The translations under genes were made by a program, and so were the position numbers. The notes beneath the pieces were generated by a model. That model searched no databases. It was not told where the DNA came from and saw only the letters and a list, made by a program, of their open reading frames with translations. Below are positions 1 to 8,830 of a stretch of 64,000 bases of DNA, piece by piece (the stretch's first letter is position 1; every line of letters starts with the position of its first letter). This DNA comes from Polaribacter sp. ALD11 (lineage in GTDB: Bacteria > Bacteroidota > Bacteroidia > Flavobacteriales > Flavobacteriaceae). Where the stretch lies: assembly GCF_002831685.1 (NCBI RefSeq), contig NZ_CP025119.1:2130001-2194000 (forward strand), read 5' to 3'.

Positions 1-1079
1 TTGCCTAACAAGACATTAAAAAACTGAGGTAATTCATCCATACTAGTTTTCCTTAAAAACGCACCTATCCTAGTAACTCTAACATCATTCTTGGTTGCAT
101 GAATTTTATCAGATTGTTCATTAACTTTCATAGATCTAAATTTATAACATATAAACTCACTTCCATTTATACCCTCTCTACCTTGTTTAAATATTAAAGG
201 CCCTTTTGATTCTAACTTTACTAAAACCCACAAAATTGGCAATAACCAAGACAAAATAAAGACAATTACAAATAGAGAGAATAATATATCAAAAACTCTC
301 TTTATATAAAAATTTTCAGCAAATTCAAAAGGAAGTTTATTTACATTTAAAACCATTATAGCATCATCATAATACTCTACACTTTGGTTTTTACTATACA
401 ATTCACTGGAATTAGGTATCAATTTTAAAACAATATTTTCATCAATAGCAAACTTATTAATATTTTTTATTTGATCTTTACTTAAAGAGGTTAGAGAACA
501 ATAGATTTCATCTACAACATTCTCTTTAACATATTTAAAAACATTTTCTAAGTCTCCTAAATAATTGTTATTCTTATAAGGTTTATCAGAAAAGAAACCT
601 AAGTACTTATATCCTAAATTAGATTTACTTTCAAAAAGTTTAATAATATTATTTGCAGAATCATCAAAACCAACAACAATAGTTGTTCTAAAATTATTAC
701 CAAGTGCTCTATATTTTTTTAATAACAAAAGCCACATAAATTTAACTGTAGAAATACTTAAAATAATAGAAAATAAAATTAAAAACTGATTATGAACAAT
801 ATCTCCTTCTCGAAAAACACCAAAATATGCAAAATACCCTAAAATAAAAATTGAAAATTGTTTTCCTAAGAGCGTAAAAACTCTTAGAATACTTGTATAT
901 CGGTATACTTTATAAAAGCCAAAAAAATAAGAGATAATCAGCCAAAAAAAGGAAATATAAGATAAAAAAGAAGTGTTTAAATACTCTTTATCAAAGATTA
1001 AATATACTATAATATTAATAACAAAAACATCTAATATTATTTGCAAAGGCCTAATTAAGAAAGAGTATCTTTTTTTCAA
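1..1079 (-). CDS. Undecaprenyl-phosphate hexose-1-phosphate transferase (WcaJ/WbaP-type sugar transferase), 3' end cut by window edge
   Basis: An open frame runs from TTG at 1079 to the window edge (359 codons seen). N-terminal hydrophobic segments are followed by a nucleotide-binding-like core (GFDDSANNIIKLFESK) and then the bacterial sugar transferase domain, with KRVFDILFSLFVIVF, FKQGREGINGSEF, YKFRSMK and RVTRIGAFLRKTSMDELPQF. Members attach the first sugar phosphate to undecaprenyl phosphate at the inner membrane. The family is about 460 residues, so the last ~100 lie outside. Start choice: a stop lies 11 codons upstream, the first in-frame ATG is far inside the protein, and TTG overlaps the TGA of the preceding glycosyltransferase, so TTG with translational coupling is most likely. 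It is the last visible gene of the polysaccharide operon. The exact sugar (glucose, galactose or other) cannot be told. Confidence 0.85.
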   Translation of the reverse strand, partial: MKKRYSFLIRPLQIILDVFVINIIVYLIFDKEYLNTSFLSYISFFWLIISYFFGFYKVYRYTSILRVFTLLGKQFSIFILGYFAYFGVFREGDIVHNQFLILFSIILSISTVKFMWLLLLKKYRALGNNFRTTIVVGFDDSANNIIKLFESKSNLGYKYLGFFSDKPYKNNNYLGDLENVFKYVKENVVDEIYCSLTSLSKDQIKNINKFAIDENIVLKLIPNSSELYSKNQSVEYYDDAIMVLNVNKLPFEFAENFYIKRVFDILFSLFVIVFILSWLLPILWVLVKLESKGPLIFKQGREGINGSEFICYKFRSMKVNEQSDKIHATKNDVRVTRIGAFLRKTSMDELPQFFNVLLG

Positions 1080-2200
1080 TTTTCTTTTGTTTGTAACATT
1101 TTCTTTACTTCATACTTAAAGTGCTTCAGAAAATTCTGTTCTTCAAATTTTTTTGCGTGATTTCTAATCCATAAAGGATTAAAATGTTTTTCTATTGTCT
1201 TAAAAAAATCTAAAGCATTTTGTAAAGACTTCAAGTTTTGTTCTTCAAAAAATATTCCTGAAGATTCTTGGATATTATCTTTATTCTCTACCACCGTCTC
1301 TAAAGCCCCTCCTTTTTTATAAGCAATTACTGGTATGCCAAATGACATGACTTCTAAAGGTATCATGCCAAAATCTTCTTCACCAGGAAAAACCAATGCT
1401 TTCGATTTCTGAATATAATGTTCCAATTCAGATGCTTCTAAAAAACCTTTAAATTGAATATTCTTATTCGCTTTTCTAACTAGTTTCTCTTTTTCTGATC
1501 CATTTCCAATAATAATTAGCTTTTCACCATTTTTATTAAAACAATCCACTAACAAATCTACTTTTTTATATGGAGTTATTGCCCCAAAACTTAAAAAATA
1601 TTCTTTCTTAATTTTTAAATTTAATGGTTTTTTAAATAGGTTTTGTGCAATTGGAGGGTAAACTACTTTCGCTTCCTTATTATAAAAGTGTTGTACTCTT
1701 TTTGCCACATTAAGTGAGTTTGCGATGTACAATTCTACATTTTCAATTGTTGTTTTGTCCCAATTTTTTAATCTATTAAAAAAGAAATTTGCAATAGGCC
1801 TAAGAAAAGGGTTTATCGATTTTAAGTATGTATCTGTATAACCCCAACAATACCTCATAGGGCTGTGTATGTAACAAATATGTTTCGCTTTCTTATTAAT
1901 TTTAATTCCTTTTGCAGGACCAGATTCTGAAGATATAATCAAATCATAGTCTTCTTTAAGTTTTAATGATTTTACTGCAGAGGGATAAAGAGGAAATATT
2001 TTCTGATAATGTTTTCTAAAAAAAGGAGTATTGTATTTAGAAGTATATATATTATGTCCTTTTAAATAGTCTCCATAAGTGTCTATATCATAAAACAGTG
2101 TGTATATATCTGCTTCTGGATAAATTTTTAAGATAGACTCTACCACTTTCTCTCCACCTCTTCTAGTAATAAACCAATAATGTATTATTGCAACCTTCAT
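1076..2200 (-). CDS. Glycosyltransferase family 4 (GT-B fold)
   Basis: A 374-residue retaining GT4 enzyme. The N-terminus MKVAIIHYWFITRRGGEKVV is the usual first beta strand and glycine turn of the acceptor domain. HSPMRYCWGYTD and VVYPPI are typical of WbaZ-like members. The C-terminal donor domain has FLSFGAITPYKKVDLLVD, GFLEASELEHYIQKSKALVF and the EX7E-like stretch GEEDFGMIPLEVMSFGIPVI. It is cytoplasmic and probably acts on the polyprenyl-linked repeat unit built by its neighbours. It starts 4 bp after the O-antigen ligase-like gene, and its stop overlaps the TTG start of the sugar transferase, so it sits inside one operon. The donor sugar cannot be assigned; mannose is a guess from family resemblance. 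Confidence 0.88.
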   Translation of the reverse strand: MKVAIIHYWFITRRGGEKVVESILKIYPEADIYTLFYDIDTYGDYLKGHNIYTSKYNTPFFRKHYQKIFPLYPSAVKSLKLKEDYDLIISSESGPAKGIKINKKAKHICYIHSPMRYCWGYTDTYLKSINPFLRPIANFFFNRLKNWDKTTIENVELYIANSLNVAKRVQHFYNKEAKVVYPPIAQNLFKKPLNLKIKKEYFLSFGAITPYKKVDLLVDCFNKNGEKLIIIGNGSEKEKLVRKANKNIQFKGFLEASELEHYIQKSKALVFPGEEDFGMIPLEVMSFGIPVIAYKKGGALETVVENKDNIQESSGIFFEEQNLKSLQNALDFFKTIEKHFNPLWIRNHAKKFEEQNFLKHFKYEVKKMLQTKEN

Positions 2201-2204
2201 GAAC

Positions 2205-3428
2205 TTAACGTTTGCGTTTTTGAAAATAAAATAGGTTTACAAAATAACTATAAAATATTACCCCATCATGTCTACTAAGTATATTCTCTGTTAAAAAACC
2301 TGTAAATAATAACAAATTAAACATAATAAATAATTCATCTTTATTTCTAATTGAAATATTAAAAATATTAAAAATATTAAAAAAGAAAAATAAAATACCA
2401 AAAAGACCAGCTGCTAAAAATACTTGAAAATACTGGTTGTGAGAATTATAATGAAATAATTGATAAACATCACTTTTAATTTTTTGCTTATAACAAATAT
2501 TAAGCTGATCATTTACATCACCAACTCCATAACCAAACAATAATGAATTTTTAATTAAAGAAGTAGAACAGTAGTATATTCCTGTCCTAATTTCTTCACT
2601 TGTCATATCTTTATGTTGTAACGCATATTTACCTTCAGGAAGGTCAAACTTAATTTTACTTTTAATCGAATCGAATTTTAAAAAAATATAAAACACACAT
2701 GCAAAACCGAAAAGGCTTATAATAAGCAATCTATGTGTTTTTTTTAGTTGTTTTACTATATACAACATACCTAAAATTGAAGTAATAAATAATGGTAGTC
2801 TAGCAGCTATTGTAATTTGCCAATAAAAAAAATAACCAATTAAAACTAGAAATGGTAAATAATAGAAAATTCTATTAGACCTCTTTTTCTTAAAGATTTC
2901 GTTAATTAAAATTAATATTCCAAAACCGATCCACAGTGAGTAGTAAGTTCCATGAACTCTAGTATAGTCTTCAAATAGATTCCTATAATTCCAATTAGAA
3001 ATAGTATCGGTTACTGTATAACTTAGGTGAAAATGAGTTATTAGTAATGACAAAAAAAGTGAGGTAATATAAACAATCTTAATTCTTCTAAACTGTTTAG
3101 AAGAAATTTCTGTATCATAAAAGAACCCTAAACATAAAGGAAACATTAAAATAGGTGCTGCCAAAATGATAAATCTTAGACTTTCTACATAGTTATCACT
3201 ATACAAACTACTTAACAAGTATATAACAAACAATGAGGATAATAAAAGGATATCTTTAAGGTTATTATTGTGTTTTAGAATTCCTTTATCTCTTTTAAAA
3301 TACAAGATAATAGATAAAATAAAAAAAACAATCATTAAAATACTTTCAACCACTTTTGGTAGAAGAGGAAATGCAGCTATTAGAGATAAAACTAGAGTCC
3401 ATATATTTTTTAAACTTATCGTTTTCAT
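2205..3428 (-). CDS. O-antigen ligase/polymerase family membrane protein (WaaL/Wzy-like)
   Basis: A 407-residue polytopic membrane protein with about ten hydrophobic segments. A periplasmic loop with charged residues (about 250-310) is followed by the Wzy_C-type signature FHYNSHNQYFQVFLAAGLFG, where the conserved His lies in an SHN motif. GYGVGDVND just before it is also typical. Such proteins polymerise repeat units or ligate the chain to its acceptor on the periplasmic face. A second protein of the same superfamily lies two genes upstream (4520-5758), so one may be the polymerase and the other a ligase; this one fits O-antigen ligase somewhat better. It is 9 bp from the preceding glycosyltransferase and 4 bp from the next gene. 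Confidence 0.78.
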   Translation of the reverse strand: MKTISLKNIWTLVLSLIAAFPLLPKVVESILMIVFFILSIILYFKRDKGILKHNNNLKDILLLSSLFVIYLLSSLYSDNYVESLRFIILAAPILMFPLCLGFFYDTEISSKQFRRIKIVYITSLFLSLLITHFHLSYTVTDTISNWNYRNLFEDYTRVHGTYYSLWIGFGILILINEIFKKKRSNRIFYYLPFLVLIGYFFYWQITIAARLPLFITSILGMLYIVKQLKKTHRLLIISLFGFACVFYIFLKFDSIKSKIKFDLPEGKYALQHKDMTSEEIRTGIYYCSTSLIKNSLLFGYGVGDVNDQLNICYKQKIKSDVYQLFHYNSHNQYFQVFLAAGLFGILFFFFNIFNIFNISIRNKDELFIMFNLLLFTGFLTENILSRHDGVIFYSYFVNLFYFQKRKR

Positions 3429-3437
3429 ACTTATTTA

Positions 3438-4523
3438 CTATGAAGTTTTAAATAAATTTATATGTTTTTCTGCAGAAATTTTCCAAGAAAATTTTTTAGA
3501 GTGTATATATCCTTTTCCTATATATAATTCTCTTAAAGTATCATTACTTAAAACTTCTACAATTTTTTCTTTCAAGTCTACACTGTTTTTAGGATCGAAA
3601 TAAATAGCACAATCTTGACCAACCTCAGGTAAACTTGCATAGCTAGAGCTTAAAACTACCGTTTTTGAAGCCATAGATTCTAAGATAGGCAAACCAAAAC
3701 CTTCATATAAAGAAGGAAAAACAAAAAGGGCTGCTTTTTTATAAATTAATGGTAAAAATTTATCTTCTACAAAACCAGTAAATACAATATTCTTAGAAAG
3801 ATCATTATCTTCAATAAATTTGAAAACTTTTTTATCTGGTGTAATAAAGCCATTTTTCTTACCTAAAATTAATAATTGATATTTCTCTTTAATATTTTTT
3901 GGCAGTTTTACATATGCTTCAAATAACGTTATTAAATTTTTGTGTGGTTTTACATTTCCTACAAAAAGAATATATTTCTCAGGCAATTTAAAGTTAATAT
4001 CTTTATTATTAGTGTTAAAAAAAGACGCATTTACTCCTCCATAAATAACATTTAAACAGTTATTTTTAGGTTTTAGGAACCTAATTATTTCATTTTTAGA
4101 AAAATTAGAAACAGTAATAATTTTATCACTTTTATTTAACGCATTTAAATATAAAAATTTTGCATATTTTTTCTTTAAATAATTTATTTTTCCATCGAAA
4201 GCTAAATGATTCACATCATGTATCGTAGTAATATATTTACCTGCTTTCGTCGGAAAGATAGGAGTATTAAAATGAGGTGACCAAAAAATATTACAGCTTG
4301 GTATTACAAAAGGAAATGCTAATTGTTCTTCTATAGAATATATTTTTGCTGAAAAACTTATAATATTATTTTTTTCTTTGTTTTCAAAAACTACTAATTG
4401 TTTTTTGTCACCAAGTAATACTACGTTAAACTTATCTATAAAAAATGGAATAATATTCTTCAAATAGGTTCCTATTCCTGAATTATTTATCATTCGAGCA
4501 TCAATAACAATTTTTTCTTTCAT
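3438..4523 (-). CDS. Glycosyltransferase family 4, mannosyltransferase-like
   Basis: A GT4 enzyme of 361 residues from the chosen start. VIDARMINNSGIGTYLKNI is the usual N-terminal acceptor-domain motif, FVGNVKPHKNLITLFEAY is the nucleotide-sugar domain opening, and SLYEGFGLPILESMAS is the EX7E donor-binding motif. A longer frame opens at 4568, but the Met at 4523 gives a 4-base ATGA overlap with the stop of the upstream gene and puts the conserved strand right after the start, so 4523 is preferred. It most resembles mtfB-like mannosyltransferases; the sugar is an inference. It is cytoplasmic and part of the surface polysaccharide operon. Confidence 0.87.
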   Translation of the reverse strand: MKEKIVIDARMINNSGIGTYLKNIIPFFIDKFNVVLLGDKKQLVVFENKEKNNIISFSAKIYSIEEQLAFPFVIPSCNIFWSPHFNTPIFPTKAGKYITTIHDVNHLAFDGKINYLKKKYAKFLYLNALNKSDKIITVSNFSKNEIIRFLKPKNNCLNVIYGGVNASFFNTNNKDINFKLPEKYILFVGNVKPHKNLITLFEAYVKLPKNIKEKYQLLILGKKNGFITPDKKVFKFIEDNDLSKNIVFTGFVEDKFLPLIYKKAALFVFPSLYEGFGLPILESMASKTVVLSSSYASLPEVGQDCAIYFDPKNSVDLKEKIVEVLSNDTLRELYIGKGYIHSKKFSWKISAEKHINLFKTS

Positions 4524-5758
4524 ACCTTTTTTATTGATAAAGACATTAAAACCCCCAATAAGATCCATGGATATAGGAAGTATATTTGAACACCAAAAAC
4601 AAAGAAGAATAAAAATATTAGCAAATATTTTTCATCATCCTCTCCTCTATTTTTTAATTTTATAAATAATTTATAAATAATAAATAAAAACAGTATTAGA
4701 ATAACAAGACCTCCATCTACAAGTAACTGAACTAAACCTCCATAACCATGAGCATCAGTTTTGCCCGTTGGACTTCGGGGTATGAAGCCTAAATATTGTG
4801 GGTTATTCCTCATAATTGGATAATTTCCTAAACCAATTCCAAAAACAGGATTTTCAGACACCATTTTTGGGAAAATAAATAACCCTGCAATTCTCCCCAT
4901 GACCAGGTTAACATCTCTTGGTCGCTCTTTCATCTCCCTTTTAACATTTACAATGTCATTAATATAGCCGTCACCTAATTTTACTATGACTAAAGAAACC
5001 AAAAGACCTCCTATTATAATAACCACTATGTTTAGTTCTCTCAACTTGTAATAAGCTATCTTATAATATATTAAAATATACCAAGTTATAATTAAAATTA
5101 TACCTGCTTTTGATCTTGCAAGAAAAAAAACTACAAACACTAGAAAAAACCTACTTAGTATGTGATATTTATTCTTGTAAAAGAACGTTAATATAAATGT
5201 AAAAGAAACCATTAAGCCATAAGGTCCACCCTCTACATACCACCCTTTTAATCTTATTCCATGGTCATAGTATAAGTGATTGCTTTCATCGATAAAATTA
5301 AACTTTAATAAAGCAAAAATAATTGTATTTAATAAAGCGAAAAGCAAACAAAAATTAAAAATATATTTTATATAAACACTTATTTGTTGCTTTGTCTTAT
5401 CTTTTAAAAACAAATATACCAAAGTAGCTAAATTAACACATGAAATTAATTCTAAGTATCTTCCTAAACTTATAAGATATGGTCTCTTTAAGATAGATAC
5501 ACTTTTAAGTAGAAAAAAATCTCTAAAAGGATTCATCGCTATAGATATTAATAACCAAAAAGTAAATAGACTTAAAAAAGACAAGCTCCATTTATTTACA
5601 CTTTTCCTCAAATACAGAAATGGTGTAATTAATAATAACAGTAATTCAGATAATTTTATTACATCAATTTTTAATTCTGTAAATTGTATACAAAAAACTA
5701 CAAATAAAACAAACAAGAAACTCTTAACTGAAAGCATTTTTACCTTATTTATAGTCAT
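4520..5758 (-). CDS. O-antigen polymerase/ligase-like membrane protein (Wzy-like)
   Basis: A 412-residue protein with about ten to twelve hydrophobic segments and the hallmarks of the Wzy/WaaL superfamily: GIGLGNYP, a long periplasmic loop (about 270-345) containing DAHGYGGLVQLLVDGG, and a final pair of helices. The loop opens with basic residues (KREMKERPRD). It probably polymerises undecaprenyl-linked repeats on the periplasmic side after flipping by the adjacent Wzx. The ATG directly abuts the TAG stop of wzx, and its own TGA overlaps the next start, so translation is likely coupled. The superfamily is clear; which of the two such proteins here is polymerase or ligase is not. Confidence 0.75.
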   Translation of the reverse strand: MTINKVKMLSVKSFLFVLFVVFCIQFTELKIDVIKLSELLLLLITPFLYLRKSVNKWSLSFLSLFTFWLLISIAMNPFRDFFLLKSVSILKRPYLISLGRYLELISCVNLATLVYLFLKDKTKQQISVYIKYIFNFCLLFALLNTIIFALLKFNFIDESNHLYYDHGIRLKGWYVEGGPYGLMVSFTFILTFFYKNKYHILSRFFLVFVVFFLARSKAGIILIITWYILIYYKIAYYKLRELNIVVIIIGGLLVSLVIVKLGDGYINDIVNVKREMKERPRDVNLVMGRIAGLFIFPKMVSENPVFGIGLGNYPIMRNNPQYLGFIPRSPTGKTDAHGYGGLVQLLVDGGLVILILFLFIIYKLFIKLKNRGEDDEKYLLIFLFFFVFGVQIYFLYPWILLGVLMSLSIKKV

Positions 5759-7084
5759 CTATTTTGTTTTAACAAATGGTATATAAAAAGGTAAAAAATT
5801 ATAATTCTTTTTCACATAAATTATACCCAATCCATTAGTTAATAATATTGAAAAGCCAGTAGAAATAGCAGCACCTGTTATACCATATTTTGGAATCAAT
5901 ATTAAATTAAGAATAATGTTTATGGTAGCGGCTAAGAATGTTATTATTCCAAAAACCTTCTGTTTCCCTGTCATATTTAAAATTAAATCTACAAAACCAG
6001 AAGTCGCATACAGAAATTGACAGATAGAAAGTATTACAACTGCCTCGACAGCCTTTAAGTACTCTTCTCCAAAAAAAAGTAATATATCTTTTGAAAAAAT
6101 TAGAATTAAGATTAAAATTGGAAAAGTAACACAAAGTACAATTTTAGAAGATTTTACTATTAGCGGTTTAATTTCAGAGGTTCTTCCTTCTGAAAAGAAA
6201 TTTGATATTTTAGGACCAACAACCGCCCCAAAAATGATTAAAAAGATTGCATTTAGACCAGAAACTTGAGTAACAATTCTATATATCCCTACATTTTCAC
6301 TAGAATCAAAGTAGCCTAACATTAAAGTATCTACAGAAAAAATTATAAAAATCATTGATGAACTTAGCATCATTGGAAAGCTTTCTTTCAAAAGCATACT
6401 ATATCTACTCTCTTTATAAGGCTTAGAATAGCGAATAGGCAAAATTTTAAAGATTGATGCAAAAAAAGCAATAACAAAACTTATAAATAGGCTTAGAACC
6501 AAAAATAGTTCGCTTTTAGAGAAAAAAAGATACCCAAATATTAGGGCCGTTATAAAAACTAAGTTGTTTAAAAATGAACTAACAATAGAGAATGCTAAAA
6601 TTTTCCCTTGTCCTTTTAAAACATTACTATTATAGTTCAAAAACACTGCAAATACAAGAATAAATGGAAAGTAAGTTAAATAGATTTCCAAATTCTGATC
6701 TCCAAATATTGAGATTGCAATTTCCCTCTTAAATACCAATAGAATTGCAGTGAAAATTATTGAAGTAAAAATTAGTATGTAGTACGATTTCTTAAAAAAG
6801 TCAGTTTTAAAAAGTCCCTTATCAAAATGATTTCTATCTGATGAAAGTTTTGTGGCAAATGTATTTAAACCTAAAGTATTAAAAATTATGAAAACTAAAA
6901 TTAATGACTTTATGATTGAATAGCGCCCATAAGCCGCTGCTCCGTAAAATTTTGTAATAAGTATTGCCAAAAAATAAACGATACATAAATTTAAACCATA
7001 AAAAATAAAATTTAACCCTCCTTTTTTAATTAGCTCAAATAAGTCTTTGTCATTATTTTTAATTGTGCTTAGATACTTTTTCAT
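5759..7084 (-). CDS. Wzx-type polysaccharide flippase (MOP superfamily)
   Basis: A 441-residue inner-membrane protein with about twelve hydrophobic helices. GGLNFIFYGLNLCIVYFLA and FYGAAAYGRYSIIKS near the N-terminus are typical of the polysaccharide_synt family, and a C-terminal ILNLILIPKYGITGAAIST motif is common in Wzx/RfbX proteins. It flips undecaprenyl-pyrophosphate-linked oligosaccharide from cytoplasm to periplasm, supplying the Wzy-like protein encoded directly after it. It lies 40 bp after rfbC. Length fits the family (400-480). Substrate specificity cannot be read from sequence. Confidence 0.87.
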   Translation of the reverse strand: MKKYLSTIKNNDKDLFELIKKGGLNFIFYGLNLCIVYFLAILITKFYGAAAYGRYSIIKSLILVFIIFNTLGLNTFATKLSSDRNHFDKGLFKTDFFKKSYYILIFTSIIFTAILLVFKREIAISIFGDQNLEIYLTYFPFILVFAVFLNYNSNVLKGQGKILAFSIVSSFLNNLVFITALIFGYLFFSKSELFLVLSLFISFVIAFFASIFKILPIRYSKPYKESRYSMLLKESFPMMLSSSMIFIIFSVDTLMLGYFDSSENVGIYRIVTQVSGLNAIFLIIFGAVVGPKISNFFSEGRTSEIKPLIVKSSKIVLCVTFPILILILIFSKDILLFFGEEYLKAVEAVVILSICQFLYATSGFVDLILNMTGKQKVFGIITFLAATINIILNLILIPKYGITGAAISTGFSILLTNGLGIIYVKKNYNFLPFYIPFVKTK

Positions 7085-7124
7085 TTTTTGGTTGTTTCTC
7101 GAAGAAAAATAACTTCCAACTTAA

Positions 7125-7649
7125 TTATTCAAGTTTTCCGTCTTTAACAGAAGTAATAATTTCCTCTTCTTTCAATATCCAATCAATATTCAAATCTAAA
7201 TCATTATAAGTAACTCCAATTTCAGATTCCTTATTATAATAATTATCGCACTTATAAGAAAAAATGGTATTGTCTTCTAAAGTTATAAAACCATGTAAAA
7301 AGCCTCTAGGCACAAACAGTTGTTTGTTATTTTCTTCAGATAATTCTATTGAAAAATGTTTTCTGTAAGTTGGGGAATCTTTTCTTACATCAACCGCTAC
7401 ATCTAAGACTTTTCCTTTTACAACTCTCACCAGTTTTGCTTGCCCAAATGCTCCTTTTTGCATGTGCAAACCTCTTAATACTCCTTTCTGAGAAGTCGAT
7501 TGATTGTCTTGTACAAAATCGATATCTAGACCTGTTTCTTCTTTAAATATTTTCTTATTAAATACCTCGAAAAAACTTCCTCTGTTATCTCCAAAAATTT
7601 TTGGTTCTATGATAAAACAACCTTTTAGAAATGTTTCTATTACTTTCAT
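7125..7649 (-). CDS. rfbC: dTDP-4-dehydrorhamnose 3,5-epimerase
   Basis: A 174-residue cupin epimerase of RmlC type, converting dTDP-4-dehydro-6-deoxyglucose to the 4-dehydrorhamnose form for dTDP-L-rhamnose or a related deoxysugar. The opening (EPKIFGDNRGSFFEVFN), GVLRGLHMQ with the catalytic His near residue 62, the Lys near 72 in QAKLVRVVKGKV, the DVAVDVR strand, and the Tyr near 132 in FSYKCDNYY all fit. It is the first gene of the polysaccharide operon. rfbA, rfbB and rfbD are not in this window, so they must lie elsewhere or beyond the left edge. The presence of only rfbC suggests that the exported polymer contains rhamnose or a similar deoxysugar. Confidence 0.92.
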   Translation of the reverse strand: MKVIETFLKGCFIIEPKIFGDNRGSFFEVFNKKIFKEETGLDIDFVQDNQSTSQKGVLRGLHMQKGAFGQAKLVRVVKGKVLDVAVDVRKDSPTYRKHFSIELSEENNKQLFVPRGFLHGFITLEDNTIFSYKCDNYYNKESEIGVTYNDLDLNIDWILKEEEIITSVKDGKLE

Positions 7650-7756
7650 TAAATTTTAACAATTTCAATTATCGTATTAAGTTCTTATCGAACTTCGTAT
7701 TCTTTATTTCCGTTTTAAAATAATTATTGTTACTAGTTTATAATTATTTTAAGAGA

Positions 7757-7764
7757 CAAACATA
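7757..7764 (-). promoter_or_regulatory. Predicted -7 box for the rfbC polysaccharide operon
   Basis: On the minus strand this reads TATGTTTG, an exact match to the Bacteroidota -7 consensus TAnnTTTG, about 108 bp upstream of the rfbC ATG. No convincing -33 TTTG is seen. The leader also holds a small perfect hairpin (7679-7695, arms AAGTTC/GAACTT) close to the start codon. It is the only good box in the gap between porP/sprF and rfbC. Confidence 0.4.
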
Positions 7765-7868
7765 CAATTTTAGTGGTTGAAATTATTAAATTTCATTTTT
7801 TTTAGCATATTAGAATAACTAACTAAAAAATTAGATAATTATTGTAAGAAAAAGAGCTTTAATTATTT

Positions 7869-8825
7869 CTACTGAAAAATATAGTATTTCTGAGTACATC
7901 TTGCTGCACTCGCACTTCTAACAAAGTCGAAACCTATAGTAATCATATGAGAACCAACATTAAAGGCTTGTATTTTGTTTGTATTAATACCAAAGCCATA
8001 AGAAAGATATAAATCGCCTCTTTTTACCCCCACTATTGGCGCAATACTATTTGGTGTAAAAAATTGATCATTTAAAAAGTTATAACTAAGACCCGCCCAA
8101 ATATATCCATTGCTTGTTTTTTTTCTAAGTTTAATATTAAGATCTGTTCTAGATCTTTTATCAGCCTCAAAATGTTCAATAAAAATAGAAGGCTCTAATT
8201 CATAATCGGCAGAAAATTTATTAAAAATGTAATAACTAAATGAAGAATACCTTCGTGAAACCAAAGGCTCTCCATTTAGATACCTATTCTTATCTTTATT
8301 TAAGAGATTAGAAATATTTAAACTGGTACCAAAGTGGTTAAATCTATATAGAAAACTTACATCAAAATTAGACGAATTTATGTTCCTATTATCTGATACA
8401 GAAGAATCTGGACTAGAAAATTTACCTGTATCAATTTTAAACATATTATAGCTATAAGTAAGACCAAAAGAGAAAAAACTATCATTAAACCTACTTAAAG
8501 TTAAGTGGCTCGCAAAAGTTAACTTTACACCTTGCTGAGAGGTGTTTCCATTTTTATCATTAAATACTACTAGGCCGGTACCAAATCTATCTCCAATTCT
8601 ATTTTCTATTGAAACTGAAGCTGTTTCTGGTGCATTTTTAACCCCTAACCATTGAGACATTCCGTTTACTCTAACTCTTAACCCAGAACCTATTCCTGCA
8701 TATGCAGGCGTAATAATAAAAGGGCTATCCCCCATGTAGTTAAGGTATTGAGGCAAGTTATTTTCCTGACCAAATAAACCTAAACTGCTTATTAAGCATA
8801 AAAAAATTATATATATTTTCCTCAT
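7869..8825 (-). CDS. PorP/SprF family type IX secretion outer-membrane protein
   Basis: A 318-residue protein with a clear signal peptide (MRKIYIIFLCLISSLGLFGQ) and the family opening LPQYLNYMGDSPFIITPAYAG, then GSGLRVRVNGMSQWLGVKNAP and alternating beta strands of an outer-membrane barrel. PorP/SprF proteins are needed for secretion or surface attachment of specific T9SS cargo, and the partner is normally encoded next door. Here it follows the 3492-residue type B cargo gene by only 5 bp, so it is the predicted dedicated partner of that giant adhesin. It is the last gene of the operon and ends about 220 bp before rfbC. The tail (SASAARCTQKYYIFQ) is slightly longer than usual. Confidence 0.92.
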   Translation of the reverse strand: MRKIYIIFLCLISSLGLFGQENNLPQYLNYMGDSPFIITPAYAGIGSGLRVRVNGMSQWLGVKNAPETASVSIENRIGDRFGTGLVVFNDKNGNTSQQGVKLTFASHLTLSRFNDSFFSFGLTYSYNMFKIDTGKFSSPDSSVSDNRNINSSNFDVSFLYRFNHFGTSLNISNLLNKDKNRYLNGEPLVSRRYSSFSYYIFNKFSADYELEPSIFIEHFEADKRSRTDLNIKLRKKTSNGYIWAGLSYNFLNDQFFTPNSIAPIVGVKRGDLYLSYGFGINTNKIQAFNVGSHMITIGFDFVRSASAARCTQKYYIFQ

Positions 8826-8830
8826 AATTA

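Noticed and set aside
3268..3603. A 111-codon plus-strand frame across the joint of two polysaccharide genes.
   Set aside because: It is antisense to two well-supported genes and has no start context or homologous pattern.
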